From: Clostridia bacterium
GTDB taxonomy: Bacteria > Bacillota > Clostridia > Oscillospirales > CAG-272
Reading direction: 5' to 3'
Assembly: GCA_017483195.1 (NCBI GenBank)
Contig: JAFULR010000002.1
Coordinates: 58,597 to 122,596, forward strand
Length of the DNA: 64,000 nucleotides
The notes beneath the pieces are model-generated. The model saw only the letters and a program-made list of their open reading frames with translations, was not told the DNA's origin and did no database searches. Position numbers and translations under genes: made by a program. Of this stretch, positions 51,548 through 60,675 are shown piece by piece. How positions within the stretch are numbered: the first letter of the stretch is position 1; each line of letters starts with the position of its first letter.

Positions 51548-52777
51548 TTACTTTCTGATGCTTCTCTTTGTTTCTTTTTCGAAGATATGAATGGACTCTT
51601 CGTCGATACCAAGAATGATCTCGCTCTTTCTTTCGGGATTCTTCTTGAGCTTTGCAGAAGCCACGATGCTTGTGGGTGTCTTTTCAAGACCCTCTGCTGC
51701 ATTCTTATCAAGATTTGCGTAAATGATCGTCTCGTTACCGAGAGCCTCTATAACCTCTACTCGAGCGGAAACGCTCATATCGTTTGCTGTGTCAAGAACC
51801 TTAAGGTCGCCGGGACGAACGCCCATAATGATGTCAAGACCGTTACCGATCTTCTTTTCATCAAACTGAGAAAGAGCAGCCGCGGAAAGCTTAACCTTCT
51901 GATTGTTAGCAAATGTGATAGTACCGTCAGCAGTAATTCTTCCGTCGAAGAAGTTCATCTGGGGTGTACCTATAAAGCCTGCAACGAATGTATTGATGGG
52001 ATGATCGTAAAGCTCCTGAGGTGCGCCGATCTGCTGTACAAAGCCGTCCTTCATAACAACGATTCTCGTGCCCATCGTCATAGCCTCAACCTGGTCGTGA
52101 GTAACGTAAATGAATGTAGCGCCGAGCTGATCGTGAAGCTTGATGATCTCGCTTCTCATGGTTGCACGAAGCTTTGCATCAAGGTTTGAAAGGGGCTCGT
52201 CGAGAAGGAATACCTTGGGATTACGAACGATGGTTCTACCGAGCGCAACTCTCTGGCGCTGACCGCCGGAAAGAGCCTTGGGCTTTCTCTTGAGGTACTC
52301 TTCAATAGCAAGGATCTTAGCAGCTCCTCTTACCTTAACGTCGATCTCTTCCTTTGTGTACTTACGCATAATGGGAATTTCTTTTCCGTTTTCGTCAAGA
52401 ACGGGCTTTCCGTCCTTATCTCTCTTAACGTCTGCAACCTTGCGGAGCTTAAGACCGAACGCCATGTTGTCGTAAACGGTCATATGGGGATAGAGCGCGT
52501 AGTTCTGGAATACCATCGCGATATCTCTGTCCTTGGGCGCAACGTCGTTAACGAGTGTATCGTCGATCCAGATCTCACCGTCGGAGATCTCCTCAAGACC
52601 TGCGATCATACGAAGTGTGGTTGACTTACCGCAACCGGAGGGACCTACGAATACTATGAATTCCTTGTCCTGAATTTCCATGCAGAAATCGGAAACTGCG
52701 GGTTTAACCTCACCCTGAGGCTTCTTCTCTGCGTTTTCGTAGATTTTGTACACGTGCTTAAGTGTAACTGTTGACAT
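51548..52777 (-). CDS. ugpC: Sugar ABC transporter ATPase, MsmK/UgpC type
   Basis: Shared ATPase for CUT1-class sugar importers. The 409-residue protein has Walker A G-P-S-G-C-G-K-S (about 46-53), signature L-S-G-G-Q-R-Q-R, Walker B and the TOBE/MalK-like carboxyl domain. An insert of about 22 residues (R-D-K-D-G-K-P-V-L-D-E-N-G-K-E) sits between Q loop and signature. It lies at the end of the locus whose permeases lack another ATPase, so it may power them, but UgpC-type proteins often serve several importers. It follows a 117-base gap with hairpin potential (near 52824-52850) and may have its own promoter. Confidence 0.92.
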   Translation of the reverse strand: MSTVTLKHVYKIYENAEKKPQGEVKPAVSDFCMEIQDKEFIVFVGPSGCGKSTTLRMIAGLEEISDGEIWIDDTLVNDVAPKDRDIAMVFQNYALYPHMTVYDNMAFGLKLRKVADVKRDKDGKPVLDENGKEIPIMRKYTKEEIDVKVRGAAKILAIEEYLKRKPKALSGGQRQRVALGRTIVRNPKVFLLDEPLSNLDAKLRATMRSEIIKLHDQLGATFIYVTHDQVEAMTMGTRIVVMKDGFVQQIGAPQELYDHPINTFVAGFIGTPQMNFFDGRITADGTITFANNQKVKLSAAALSQFDEKKIGNGLDIIMGVRPGDLKVLDTANDMSVSARVEVIEALGNETIIYANLDKNAAEGLEKTPTSIVASAKLKKNPERKSEIILGIDEESIHIFEKETKRSIRK

Positions 52778-52894
52778 AGTTTTCTCCTTCTTGCGTTCTT
52801 TTGGCCGCCATATTCGGTGGCGAAAAATAAAACTGCCCCGGCGGTTGTCCTCAAACGCGAATTTATTTAATATATACGAATATATATTACAAAA

Positions 52895-53740
52895 TTAATA
52901 TGTGATCGTTCTTGTGAAAGTAATCTCACAACCCTTGGAAAGGTTGATCACGCCTTCCCTGTCCTTGAATTCCTTAACCTCACCGGCATAGGACGGCAAG
53001 CACTGCCACGGCTCAATGCAAAGCATTTTTGAGCCGTGCGGGTGCCATAAAAGCAGATTATCAAAGCCGTCAAATGATATTTCAACGATCTTCTCATCAG
53101 TCTTTTTATCCCTGAGAACCGCTCTTCTTGAATTAATGCCGCCAAGTATAACGGTCGCGCTGTTGTCGGTAAAATCCTTTTCAAGCTGAAGAATTTTTCC
53201 CTCACCGTATTTTTTAATATCTCCGGTAAGAAATCCGCCGTTATCGTGAACTAAAGCATCAAGCTTTTCGTCCTTTTGAAATTCGAGGTAACAGTCGCAA
53301 ACCTCCTTGTCAAGCGCAAAGGACTCGTGTCCGCCGCAAGCAAAAGGAATAGTTCTGCTATCTCTGTTTACTATAGTATAGCACACCTCGTATCCGTTGT
53401 CAATAATGGCATATTTCACAAAAAACTCAAAATCGTATGGATATACAGCTTTTGTTCTCTCATTTGCTTTAAGAACAAAGGTAATATTATCACCTTCCGC
53501 CCTTACAAGCTCAAATTCTTCGTTTCTGCAAAAGCCGTGCTTCTGAACACCGAAATCAACTCCGTCATAGACAAGTCGGTTAAAACCTGCAAATGGGAAA
53601 AGCAAAATTGCACACCCTGCCCACTCACCCGTTTCGTTCTGCCAAGCGCGTTGCTTTCCGTTGTGAACTACGCTTCGCACCTCTGCGCCAAGGGAGTTGA
53701 TTTTAACCTCGGTTTTATCGTTTTTAATAGTGTAGATCAT
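52895..53740 (-). CDS. Aldose 1-epimerase-like (LacX-type) protein
   Basis: Beta-sandwich protein of 281 residues in the galactose mutarotase superfamily. Seen: N-S-L-G-A-E-V-R-S, L-L-F-P-F-A-G near residue 50, H-G-F-C-R at about 72, and H-E-S-F-A...L-W-H-P-H-G-S-K. The conserved catalytic His (H-G-F) and a late acidic residue fit an epimerase, but the LacX subgroup has uncertain substrates. The ATG at 53740 comes one base after the upstream ROK-like stop. Confidence 0.85.
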   Translation of the reverse strand: MIYTIKNDKTEVKINSLGAEVRSVVHNGKQRAWQNETGEWAGCAILLFPFAGFNRLVYDGVDFGVQKHGFCRNEEFELVRAEGDNITFVLKANERTKAVYPYDFEFFVKYAIIDNGYEVCYTIVNRDSRTIPFACGGHESFALDKEVCDCYLEFQKDEKLDALVHDNGGFLTGDIKKYGEGKILQLEKDFTDNSATVILGGINSRRAVLRDKKTDEKIVEISFDGFDNLLLWHPHGSKMLCIEPWQCLPSYAGEVKEFKDREGVINLSKGCEITFTRTITY

Positions 53741-53741
53741 A

Positions 53742-55118
53742 TTATCTGATTTTCGGCAAGCTTGCGGCAGCAACTGACTGTCCAACTCTTCTTGCCTTTT
53801 CGTCGGGAATGTTAAGAGTCATCTTCTTGTCAAGCTCGGGGAATTCGGTCGCGATGACCTCTCTTGCTCTTGCAAGAAGGATCTCGCCGCCATCACCGCT
53901 TGTTACTCGTCCCATAATGAGAACGTGCTTTATATCGTAAAATTCGGCATAGTAAGCAAGCGAATAGCCAAAATATGCGCCGATCGTTTCATATATCGCC
54001 TTCGCTCTCTCGTCGCCATCCTTCATAAGGTTTTGAACTACCTTGAGCTTTTCTGCGGGAGAAAGATTTTCATCAAGCTCAATTCCGGCATAGGGCGCGA
54101 GCTTTATTACTCCATCCTGTGAGAAGTACTTAACTCCGCAACCATAGTCACCCGACCACTCGTCAACCATAGCACCCTCGTTATAGTCAACGGGAGCGAA
54201 TGCGAGTTCGTTAAGCCAACCCGTGATGTTGCCATCCATATCTACGTATCCTGCCGCTTCACTTGTTCCCATAGCTATACCGAGAATTCCGTTATCTTCA
54301 AGACTCATAGCACCTGCAAGAGCAGTTACGTCACCGTCGTTTGCAACTTCGATAGGAATATTTTCACCTATCTCCCTTGCAACGTCGATATACATATTCT
54401 TTACTCTCTTTTCAAAGTCATCATCATTTACCTTAATAAAGAGTGATGCGACCATAATCTTGTTATCAATATACACACCCGCGCTTGATACACCGATAGC
54501 ATCAACTCTCGGCATATGTGACGCGGCGGTTTTCATTGCGTTAAGTATTCCCTCATAGTGATAGTTGGGATCGCTGTTAAGCTTCGGAAACCAAACTACC
54601 TCCTCGGAGTAAACTGTTTCACCGTTTACAACTGCAGACACCTTTCTGTCTGAGCCGCCTGCGTCAAATCCGATTCTGCATCCGTCAAGGTGCTTACCTA
54701 CGGGAGAAGCGGAGCTTTTTTCTTTGGGCGCATTTTCAAGGTCGGTTACAACCACCTCAAAAGGTCTTTCATATACTCTCTCCATAAAGCGAGCATCAAA
54801 ATCCCTTGTTCCACCGTGGCAGAAGGTATTCTTAACGTATTCGCCAACAACCTTACTTCCTGCAACTGTGATCTTATAGCCGCCTGCGACCCACAAAAGA
54901 GTTTTTGCAATTCTGTCAATGAATTTGCAGTTTTCCTCGTCGTGTCCTGTATTATCCTTATATATTCTTGTTTTATATACGTATGTATAGCCCTGATTTC
55001 TTTCAACTGCAACAATAACGTCCTGTCCGTTGTCCTTTGTATTCTCTCTCATTTCTCTGCAAACGAGAGCCATTGGCATAAAGCCACCGTCAAGCTTTGC
55101 ATTTACCTTAAGCTTCAT
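53742..55118 (-). CDS. ROK-like protein with amino-terminal extension
   Basis: A 458-residue protein. The carboxyl 310 residues resemble ROK/actin-fold sugar kinases: phosphate-1 motif G-F-D-A-G-G-S-D-R-K (about 149-158), V-A-N-D-G-D-V-T-A-L-A-G (about 258-269) and G-I-A-M-G-T-S-E-A-A-G. The ROK zinc motif (C-x-C-G-x-x-G-C) is missing. Residues 1-140 are an extra domain with beta-rich sequence that I do not recognise. Kinase or sensor function is open. It overlaps nagA by 11 bases. Confidence 0.75.
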   Translation of the reverse strand: MKLKVNAKLDGGFMPMALVCREMRENTKDNGQDVIVAVERNQGYTYVYKTRIYKDNTGHDEENCKFIDRIAKTLLWVAGGYKITVAGSKVVGEYVKNTFCHGGTRDFDARFMERVYERPFEVVVTDLENAPKEKSSASPVGKHLDGCRIGFDAGGSDRKVSAVVNGETVYSEEVVWFPKLNSDPNYHYEGILNAMKTAASHMPRVDAIGVSSAGVYIDNKIMVASLFIKVNDDDFEKRVKNMYIDVAREIGENIPIEVANDGDVTALAGAMSLEDNGILGIAMGTSEAAGYVDMDGNITGWLNELAFAPVDYNEGAMVDEWSGDYGCGVKYFSQDGVIKLAPYAGIELDENLSPAEKLKVVQNLMKDGDERAKAIYETIGAYFGYSLAYYAEFYDIKHVLIMGRVTSGDGGEILLARAREVIATEFPELDKKMTLNIPDEKARRVGQSVAAASLPKIR

Positions 55119-56238
55119 ATCTGACTACACCTCCGATAATTGTTTTTCTAACGTTGAATTCTTCATCAAGAATAACCAGATCCGCATCCTTCTCGACTTC
55201 AATCGAACCCTTTTTATCTGCTACACCAATAGCTGTTGCAGGGTTGAGAGTTGCGCAATTAACACACTCCCAAAGTGGTATTGTGGAATTATTATACACG
55301 TTCCATACACCCTTGTTGAGCTTCAGAACACTACCTGCTATAGTTCCATCCTCAAGCTTGCAAAGATTGTCACGATAGATAATCTTCGCACCGCCGAGCG
55401 TATATTCACCCTCAGGAAGTCCTCCTGCAGGCAAGCAGTCGGTGATAAAGCAAAGCTTTCTTCCCTTCATTCTGTAAACCATTTCATAAAGAGCCGGGTC
55501 AACGTGATAGGTATCAACGATAAGCTCGCAAGTAACGTCAGAGTTAAGTGCCGCACCAACAACACCCGGTGCACGATGAGTCATAGGAGTCATCGCATTA
55601 AAGAGATGTGTTGCGTGCTTAACACCGTTCTTTGTGCTTTCCATAGCGGTTTTATAGTCTGCAGAGGTATGTCCCATAGAAACGACAACGTCTGTTTCCT
55701 CTGCCATTCTTTTTATCTCCGCAAAGTCCTTGTCCTCTTCGGGAGCAAGTGTGATGATTTTAATTATATCTTCATTTGCTTTCACAAAATCCGCATCGGG
55801 TTTAAGTATGTATCTTTCGTCCTGCGCGCCCTTTTTGGATGCGGAAATGAAAGGACCTTCCGCGTGAACGCCAAGGATCGTTGAACCGTAGTATTCACCG
55901 CTATTTCTTACCTCACGGCAAGCGTCAAGCGCACCCTTGATAACTTCCATATCAACAGTCATTGTTGTAGGCAAAAAGCCCGTAACACCGTTTTCAACAA
56001 GTCCGCCTGCGATCGTTCTTATGCTCTCTGCATTAGCATCGCAAACATCTTTTCCTAAATATCCGTGTATGTGCAGGTCGATAAAGCCGGGGGTAACGTA
56101 ACCACCGTGCGCGTCGATCACCTCATAGCCTTCGGGAATATTGTCTGTAATTTTTTCTATCTTGTCGGAGAAAAGAAGAACCTTTCCCTCTTCTATTCTG
56201 TCTTCAAGTACTATTTTTGCATTTTTTATAGCAAGCAT
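55108..56238 (-). CDS. nagA: N-acetylglucosamine-6-phosphate deacetylase
   Basis: Metal hydrolase that makes glucosamine-6-phosphate. The 376-residue protein has T-P-G-F-I-D-L-H-I-H-G (about 49-59), H-A-E-G-P-F (about 122-127), S-M-G-H-T-S-A and K-H-A-T-H-L-F-N-A-M, the amidohydrolase metal and substrate motifs. The start follows AGAGGTG. It has its own promoter inside the locus and is coupled to the ROK-like gene. nagB is not in the window. Confidence 0.96.
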   Translation of the reverse strand: MLAIKNAKIVLEDRIEEGKVLLFSDKIEKITDNIPEGYEVIDAHGGYVTPGFIDLHIHGYLGKDVCDANAESIRTIAGGLVENGVTGFLPTTMTVDMEVIKGALDACREVRNSGEYYGSTILGVHAEGPFISASKKGAQDERYILKPDADFVKANEDIIKIITLAPEEDKDFAEIKRMAEETDVVVSMGHTSADYKTAMESTKNGVKHATHLFNAMTPMTHRAPGVVGAALNSDVTCELIVDTYHVDPALYEMVYRMKGRKLCFITDCLPAGGLPEGEYTLGGAKIIYRDNLCKLEDGTIAGSVLKLNKGVWNVYNNSTIPLWECVNCATLNPATAIGVADKKGSIEVEKDADLVILDEEFNVRKTIIGGVVRYEA

Positions 56239-56277
56239 AAAGCACCTCTTATGAAAATAATTGTATTTATCATCACA

Positions 56278-56305
56278 ATTATAACACTTTTATAGGTTTT
56301 TTCAA
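56278..56305 (-). promoter_or_regulatory. Internal promoter before nagA
   Basis: Minus strand: -35 TTGAAA (56300-56305), 16-base spacer, extended -10 TGT-TATAAT (56278-56283). It would express nagA, the ROK-like gene and the mutarotase-like gene apart from the importer. Confidence 0.7.
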
Positions 56306-56342
56306 GTACTATTTTCAAAATGATGTAATACTGAATCGTAAC

Positions 56343-57941
56343 CTATGCAAAGGTTTTAAGATTCTGTCCGCGGCGGTAGCCTTCCTCGAGATTGTTTTCA
56401 TCCCAGTATCTCTGGATACCGTATTCATCAAGAAGCAAGCAGAATTTGTCAAAAAGCTCCTTGCTTTCCCAAATTTCAACGGGTCTTACGCCATTATCTA
56501 TAGCAAAGGATGCGAGAAGTCCCGACACCTCACCAACGTTCCACTCAACGGGATGCAAGCGATAGCAGCCGTTTGTAAGATGGGTCGTGCCGATATTCTT
56601 GCACGCGGGCAAAATATTCTTCATTCTCTCGGGGATCATTGCGCCGAGCGGAATGGTAAATCTATGTGTGGGCTTGTAGAAAAAGCTGTGTGTCTGACTT
56701 GTGATATGAAGGTCGATAGGATAGCTTCCAACACCAACACTGTCGGGGAAACTACTCTTCTCCGCGTCACAAACGTCATTTTCGATAACCGTAAATTTTG
56801 CTTTGATACGGCGCGACTCTCTGATATAGGGAGCCATTGAAATGCCGTCGTCCGTTCCGAGATATTCGGGAGCCAAGCGGAAATAAGGATATCCCTTGCC
56901 GCCGTCGTATCTCGGTGCCTCTGTCTGAAGCCAGTAAACGAAACCGAGAGTATATTGCTTAGCGAGATAACGGTTATGCTCCGCCTCGGGACAGTCAAAA
57001 AGATTGCCGTGGAAGAAATCGTTCTGAGGCCAGTTTATAAGAGTTACGTCATAGGGCTGACTTCCGTCCTTAAAATAATCCGCGCAAACTATTCTTCTGT
57101 ATTTGAACAAGGGGAAAAGCTCAATTCCCTTTTCATTGTATTCACCAAGGAACATTCCGAATTTTTTAGCCTTGCCTGTTGACGAGTTGGGGCCGTACAT
57201 TGAATAGAGCTTATGCTCGTCATAGGGCATCATAAGATTTTTGAACTCATCGTAAAGCTCGGGCTTTTCAATGGTGTAATCGCCCTCTTTTCTGTTTTCG
57301 ATACAAGCGGTGAAAATATACGACTGCATATCGTCGGAATTTCCGACCTCGGGCGCATCATCCTCGCCCGTCTCAGCCTTGCTCTCCGCGCCAACACGGT
57401 ATTCTGTTCCGCTGATGCAGATAAGGTCGCCTATATCCGTTCCGTCAAGGTAATAATCACCCTCAAATCTAACATCCTCACCGTTAATTTCATAAACGAC
57501 ACCGAGGATCTCGTCGCCCTCTACGGAGCAGTCCTTGAGCTTTGCCTCTGTATATACCGTAAGGAGTCCGCTCTCAACGTAAGGAGCGAGCATATCGGTA
57601 AGAATAGAGAGCGCAAGCTTCGGGGGGTGAGCAATAAAGCTCACCTCTGAATCTGCGGGACAAAACGACTTGTCGTTGATCTTATCGTTGTCATAGCCCT
57701 CAAGATTTCTGTAATAGCTTCTGACCGTGTTACGGTAATTTCTGTATGAGCGTGTGCATCCCTGCTCTTCAATCCAAAGATGCTCATCGGGAGGAACCGC
57801 CTGAGAGGTCAACTGACCTCCGATCCACTTAGTGCCTTCAAGAAGCACTGTTTTCTTTCCTTCTCTAACGGCGCTGTATGCGGCAAGAGTACCGCCAAGG
57901 CTTGCGCCACAGATTATCACTTGTGCTTTGATAGTTTTCAT
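56343..57941 (-). CDS. FAD-dependent oxidoreductase (FAD_oxidored family)
   Basis: A 532-residue flavoprotein. The amino Rossmann dinucleotide motif is V-I-I-C-G-A-S-L-G-G-T-L-A-A-Y (about 8-22), followed by L-L-E-G-T-K-W-I-G-G-Q-L-T, and Y-L-D-G-T-D-I-G-D-L near 183-192. This matches PF12831 proteins, often found in bacterial glycan clusters with unclear substrates. No secretion signal. The ATG at 57941 has GAGG just before it. It lies between the two ROK-type genes, suggesting action on an imported sugar. Confidence 0.85.
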   Translation of the reverse strand: MKTIKAQVIICGASLGGTLAAYSAVREGKKTVLLEGTKWIGGQLTSQAVPPDEHLWIEEQGCTRSYRNYRNTVRSYYRNLEGYDNDKINDKSFCPADSEVSFIAHPPKLALSILTDMLAPYVESGLLTVYTEAKLKDCSVEGDEILGVVYEINGEDVRFEGDYYLDGTDIGDLICISGTEYRVGAESKAETGEDDAPEVGNSDDMQSYIFTACIENRKEGDYTIEKPELYDEFKNLMMPYDEHKLYSMYGPNSSTGKAKKFGMFLGEYNEKGIELFPLFKYRRIVCADYFKDGSQPYDVTLINWPQNDFFHGNLFDCPEAEHNRYLAKQYTLGFVYWLQTEAPRYDGGKGYPYFRLAPEYLGTDDGISMAPYIRESRRIKAKFTVIENDVCDAEKSSFPDSVGVGSYPIDLHITSQTHSFFYKPTHRFTIPLGAMIPERMKNILPACKNIGTTHLTNGCYRLHPVEWNVGEVSGLLASFAIDNGVRPVEIWESKELFDKFCLLLDEYGIQRYWDENNLEEGYRRGQNLKTFA

Positions 57942-57956
57942 AAACCTCACTGCCTC

Positions 57957-58829
57957 TTATCTATTAAAATTATTATAATGAGCGTAAGCGCCGTACATTC
58001 CCGCGCTGTTTCCAAGAGACGCTCTTATAATCTTATATCCAAGATCATTCATAATGGAGTCAAAATGCTCCGCCATCCAATCCGCAACTCCTCCACCGAT
58101 GATGCATACGTCAAAAGGACTAACCTCCATCACCTTGTCAAGAGTAATCTTCAGATTTTTCTTAAATTCAGCCACAAACTCAACGTGCTTTTCATCGCCC
58201 AAAGCATATTTTTCAAATATGTCAGGACCGTCAATACCCATAGCAGCAGCATCCCTGTGTATAGCTCTGCCCGAAAGGTACATTTCGTTGCATCCAAGCT
58301 TGCCGCAGGTACATTCTCTGCCGCCCTCTTCAATGCAAACGTGTCCAAAGCGTCCGAAATCGTTCTGTTCATTAGCCACGATCATGCCACTTGCGTAATA
58401 TCCACCGCCAACACCCGAGCCGAGAGTGAGCATAGCTACTCTCATATCACGGTATTCCTTTCCCGCGCCGTACTCCATTTCACCAAGGAGAGCCGCGTGA
58501 GCATCATTTATAGCTCTTGCGGAAAGAGAAAAATTATTTTTACAAAACTCTGCAAAATCAAATCCAATCATACCCGGCAGATTTTCCGTAGCATACGTGA
58601 TCACCGAGGTGTTAACGTCTATATCACCCGCAGAAGCAATAGCAACTCCGTCAACGTCGGGAGCGCAAATCGAGGATATAGCACTGTGCAGAGCGTCAAC
58701 AATTCCCTTCTTACCAAGGGAGGCATTGGTGGGAAACTTCTGCACGCTTCCCATCACCAAGCCGTTTTCATTTTGGTTAATGGGTGCAACCTTAATTTCG
58801 GTTGCACCCATATCGATACATATGGTCAT
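57957..58829 (-). CDS. ROK-family sugar kinase
   Basis: A 290-residue ROK kinase. Motifs: D-M-G-A-T-E-I-K (6-13), N-D-A-H-A-A-L-L-G-E (about 107-116), G-S-G-V-G-G-G near 135, and the structural zinc site G-H...C-T-C-G-K-L-G-C-N-E. The family phosphorylates glucose, GlcNAc, ManNAc or fructose. Next to nagA and the glycosidase, GlcNAc is the likeliest substrate, but this is context only. It starts one base after the permease stop. Confidence 0.9.
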   Translation of the reverse strand: MTICIDMGATEIKVAPINQNENGLVMGSVQKFPTNASLGKKGIVDALHSAISSICAPDVDGVAIASAGDIDVNTSVITYATENLPGMIGFDFAEFCKNNFSLSARAINDAHAALLGEMEYGAGKEYRDMRVAMLTLGSGVGGGYYASGMIVANEQNDFGRFGHVCIEEGGRECTCGKLGCNEMYLSGRAIHRDAAAMGIDGPDIFEKYALGDEKHVEFVAEFKKNLKITLDKVMEVSPFDVCIIGGGVADWMAEHFDSIMNDLGYKIIRASLGNSAGMYGAYAHYNNFNR

Positions 58830-58830
58830 A

Positions 58831-59718
58831 TTATCCCTTTACTGCACCAACCGTTACACCCTTTGTAAAGTACTTAAGTACCAAGGGGTAAACGAGAAGA
58901 ATAGGTATTATACTAACAACGATCATAGCCGCCTCAATATTATCCTTCTGAATAACGTCCATCGTTCCCGAAAGGATATCGGGCTGGGTGTTAATGTAGT
59001 TAAGGATATAGAGTGAGAGCGGATACCATTTTTCCTCAGTTCCGAGGTAGAGCAATGCGCTGGTGTAGTTGTTCCAGAGTGTCACCGCGGTAAACAAGCT
59101 TACGCTCGCTACACAGGGCATGGACATAGGAAGAAGCACCTTAAACATTATCTGAAGATTGTTCGCACCGTCAATGGAAGCGGACTCTTCAAGCTCACCG
59201 GGAAGTCCCTCAAGATAGCTCTTGATAAGGATGAGGTTGTAAACCTGAACAACTGAAGGAAGTATCAGCGCCCAGGGTGTCTGTGTAAGACCGAGGGTCT
59301 TAACAACAAGGAAGTTCGGCACCATACCACCGCTGAATATCATAACGATGATAAAGAATACCATAAGTCCTTTTCTGCAGGGGAAATCCTTCTTGGAGAG
59401 AGCGTACGCAGCGGCAAACATAACGATTACCGACAAAGCAGTACCGCAAACAACTACAAGGAAGGAAACGCCCATAGCTCTCCAGAAGCCCGCATCCTGA
59501 AAAACGTACTGGAAGTTATAGAGCGTAAAGCCCTCGGGCTTAAAGTTTATCTGAAAGCCCGCCGTTGATAAAGCAACGGAGAGAACGTTCATAAAAGGAA
59601 GAAAACAAACTGCGGAGATAATTACCAACAATATAGTGTTGATGGTATAAAATACAGAGCTTTCTCTGATCTTATTATTTTTGTTGTTATGCATCAAATT
59701 CTTATCCATAATTACCAC
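58831..59718 (-). CDS. Carbohydrate ABC transporter permease, LplC-like
   Basis: Inner-membrane permease of 295 residues with six spans. EAA loop E-E-S-A-S-I-D-G-A-N near 180-190. The carboxyl end A-M-I-V-V-S-I-I-P-I-L-L-V-Y-P...F-T-K-G-V-T-V-G-A-V-K-G is the CUT1/LplC signature. It overlaps its partner permease by seven bases, so they form the channel together. Confidence 0.94.
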   Translation of the reverse strand: MVIMDKNLMHNNKNNKIRESSVFYTINTILLVIISAVCFLPFMNVLSVALSTAGFQINFKPEGFTLYNFQYVFQDAGFWRAMGVSFLVVVCGTALSVIVMFAAAYALSKKDFPCRKGLMVFFIIVMIFSGGMVPNFLVVKTLGLTQTPWALILPSVVQVYNLILIKSYLEGLPGELEESASIDGANNLQIMFKVLLPMSMPCVASVSLFTAVTLWNNYTSALLYLGTEEKWYPLSLYILNYINTQPDILSGTMDVIQKDNIEAAMIVVSIIPILLVYPLVLKYFTKGVTVGAVKG

Positions 59719-60653
59719 ACACCGTTTCCTGTTTTCTTTTTACTTACGTAGTTCGCACCAAGGATAAGGAGCAAGGAGATAATACCGTTGAACAAGCCCA
59801 CCGCAGTTGATAAGCCGTAATCGGTGCTACCTGCCAGGAAGCCCAATCTGTAAACGTAGGTGCCAATGATTTCACCCGTTTCAAGCGTGTTGGGGTTAAG
59901 CATAGCATAAACCTGCTCAAAGCCCGCATCCATAAGATAGCCGATACGAATGATAAGCATTACTATGATAGTAGGCATAATAGACGGAATAGTAATATTC
60001 CATATCTGCTTAAGCTTGCTCGCACCGTCTATCTTAGCCGCCTCATAGAGAGCGGGGTCAATGGACATAATAGCGGCAATATAAGCTATGGAGCTGTAGC
60101 CTATCTCCTTCCAACCGGAAAGAATAACTACAAGCCAACGGAACCAGGAGGGCTCACCCATAAAGTGAACGGGGTCCATACCGAGAGCGGTTCCAATATT
60201 GTTGATAGGTCCGTACATACCGAAGATGTTATTGAAGATACCTACGATAACTACCCATGAGAAGAAGTGAGGCAAAAATACCAAACCCTGAACAAGCTTA
60301 GAGAATCTCTTGCTCTTGAGCTCAGTGATCATAACTGCCAGAACTACGGGCAATGGGAAAAGAATAACTATCTTCATAACGGAAATAATCAAGGTGTTCT
60401 TGATATATTTCAGAATATCGGGGTCGGAGAAAAGCTTTTCAAAGTTTTCGAGTGTCCAATCGGACTTTGCAAATGCCTCGAACACATCATATCTTAAAAA
60501 GTTGGGATGATCCTTAAACGCGATAAGAATACCCGTCATGGGAAGATATGAGAATACAAGAGCGAATAATACCGCGGGAATAACAAAGGGTATTAAAGTT
60601 TTGTATTTCTTTGCCTTGTCACCCAAGGTCAATTTGTTTTTTTGCGAGCTCAT
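59712..60653 (-). CDS. Carbohydrate ABC transporter permease, LplB-like
   Basis: The second permease, 313 residues, six spans. EAA loop Y-E-A-A-K-I-D-G-A-S-K near 200-210; the carboxyl part (E-T-G-E-I-I-G-T-Y-V-Y-R-L-G) matches LplB proteins. It follows the binding protein by 22 bases. Confidence 0.94.
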   Translation of the reverse strand: MSSQKNKLTLGDKAKKYKTLIPFVIPAVLFALVFSYLPMTGILIAFKDHPNFLRYDVFEAFAKSDWTLENFEKLFSDPDILKYIKNTLIISVMKIVILFPLPVVLAVMITELKSKRFSKLVQGLVFLPHFFSWVVIVGIFNNIFGMYGPINNIGTALGMDPVHFMGEPSWFRWLVVILSGWKEIGYSSIAYIAAIMSIDPALYEAAKIDGASKLKQIWNITIPSIMPTIIVMLIIRIGYLMDAGFEQVYAMLNPNTLETGEIIGTYVYRLGFLAGSTDYGLSTAVGLFNGIISLLLILGANYVSKKKTGNGVW

Positions 60654-60675
60654 GATCTTCGCTCCTTAATTGAGA

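Noticed and set aside
57780..58868. A 362-codon plus-strand frame opposite the ROK kinase and the FAD oxidoreductase start.
   Set aside because: It spans two well-supported minus-strand genes, has no promoter or ribosome site and a low-complexity Ser/His/Arg translation.
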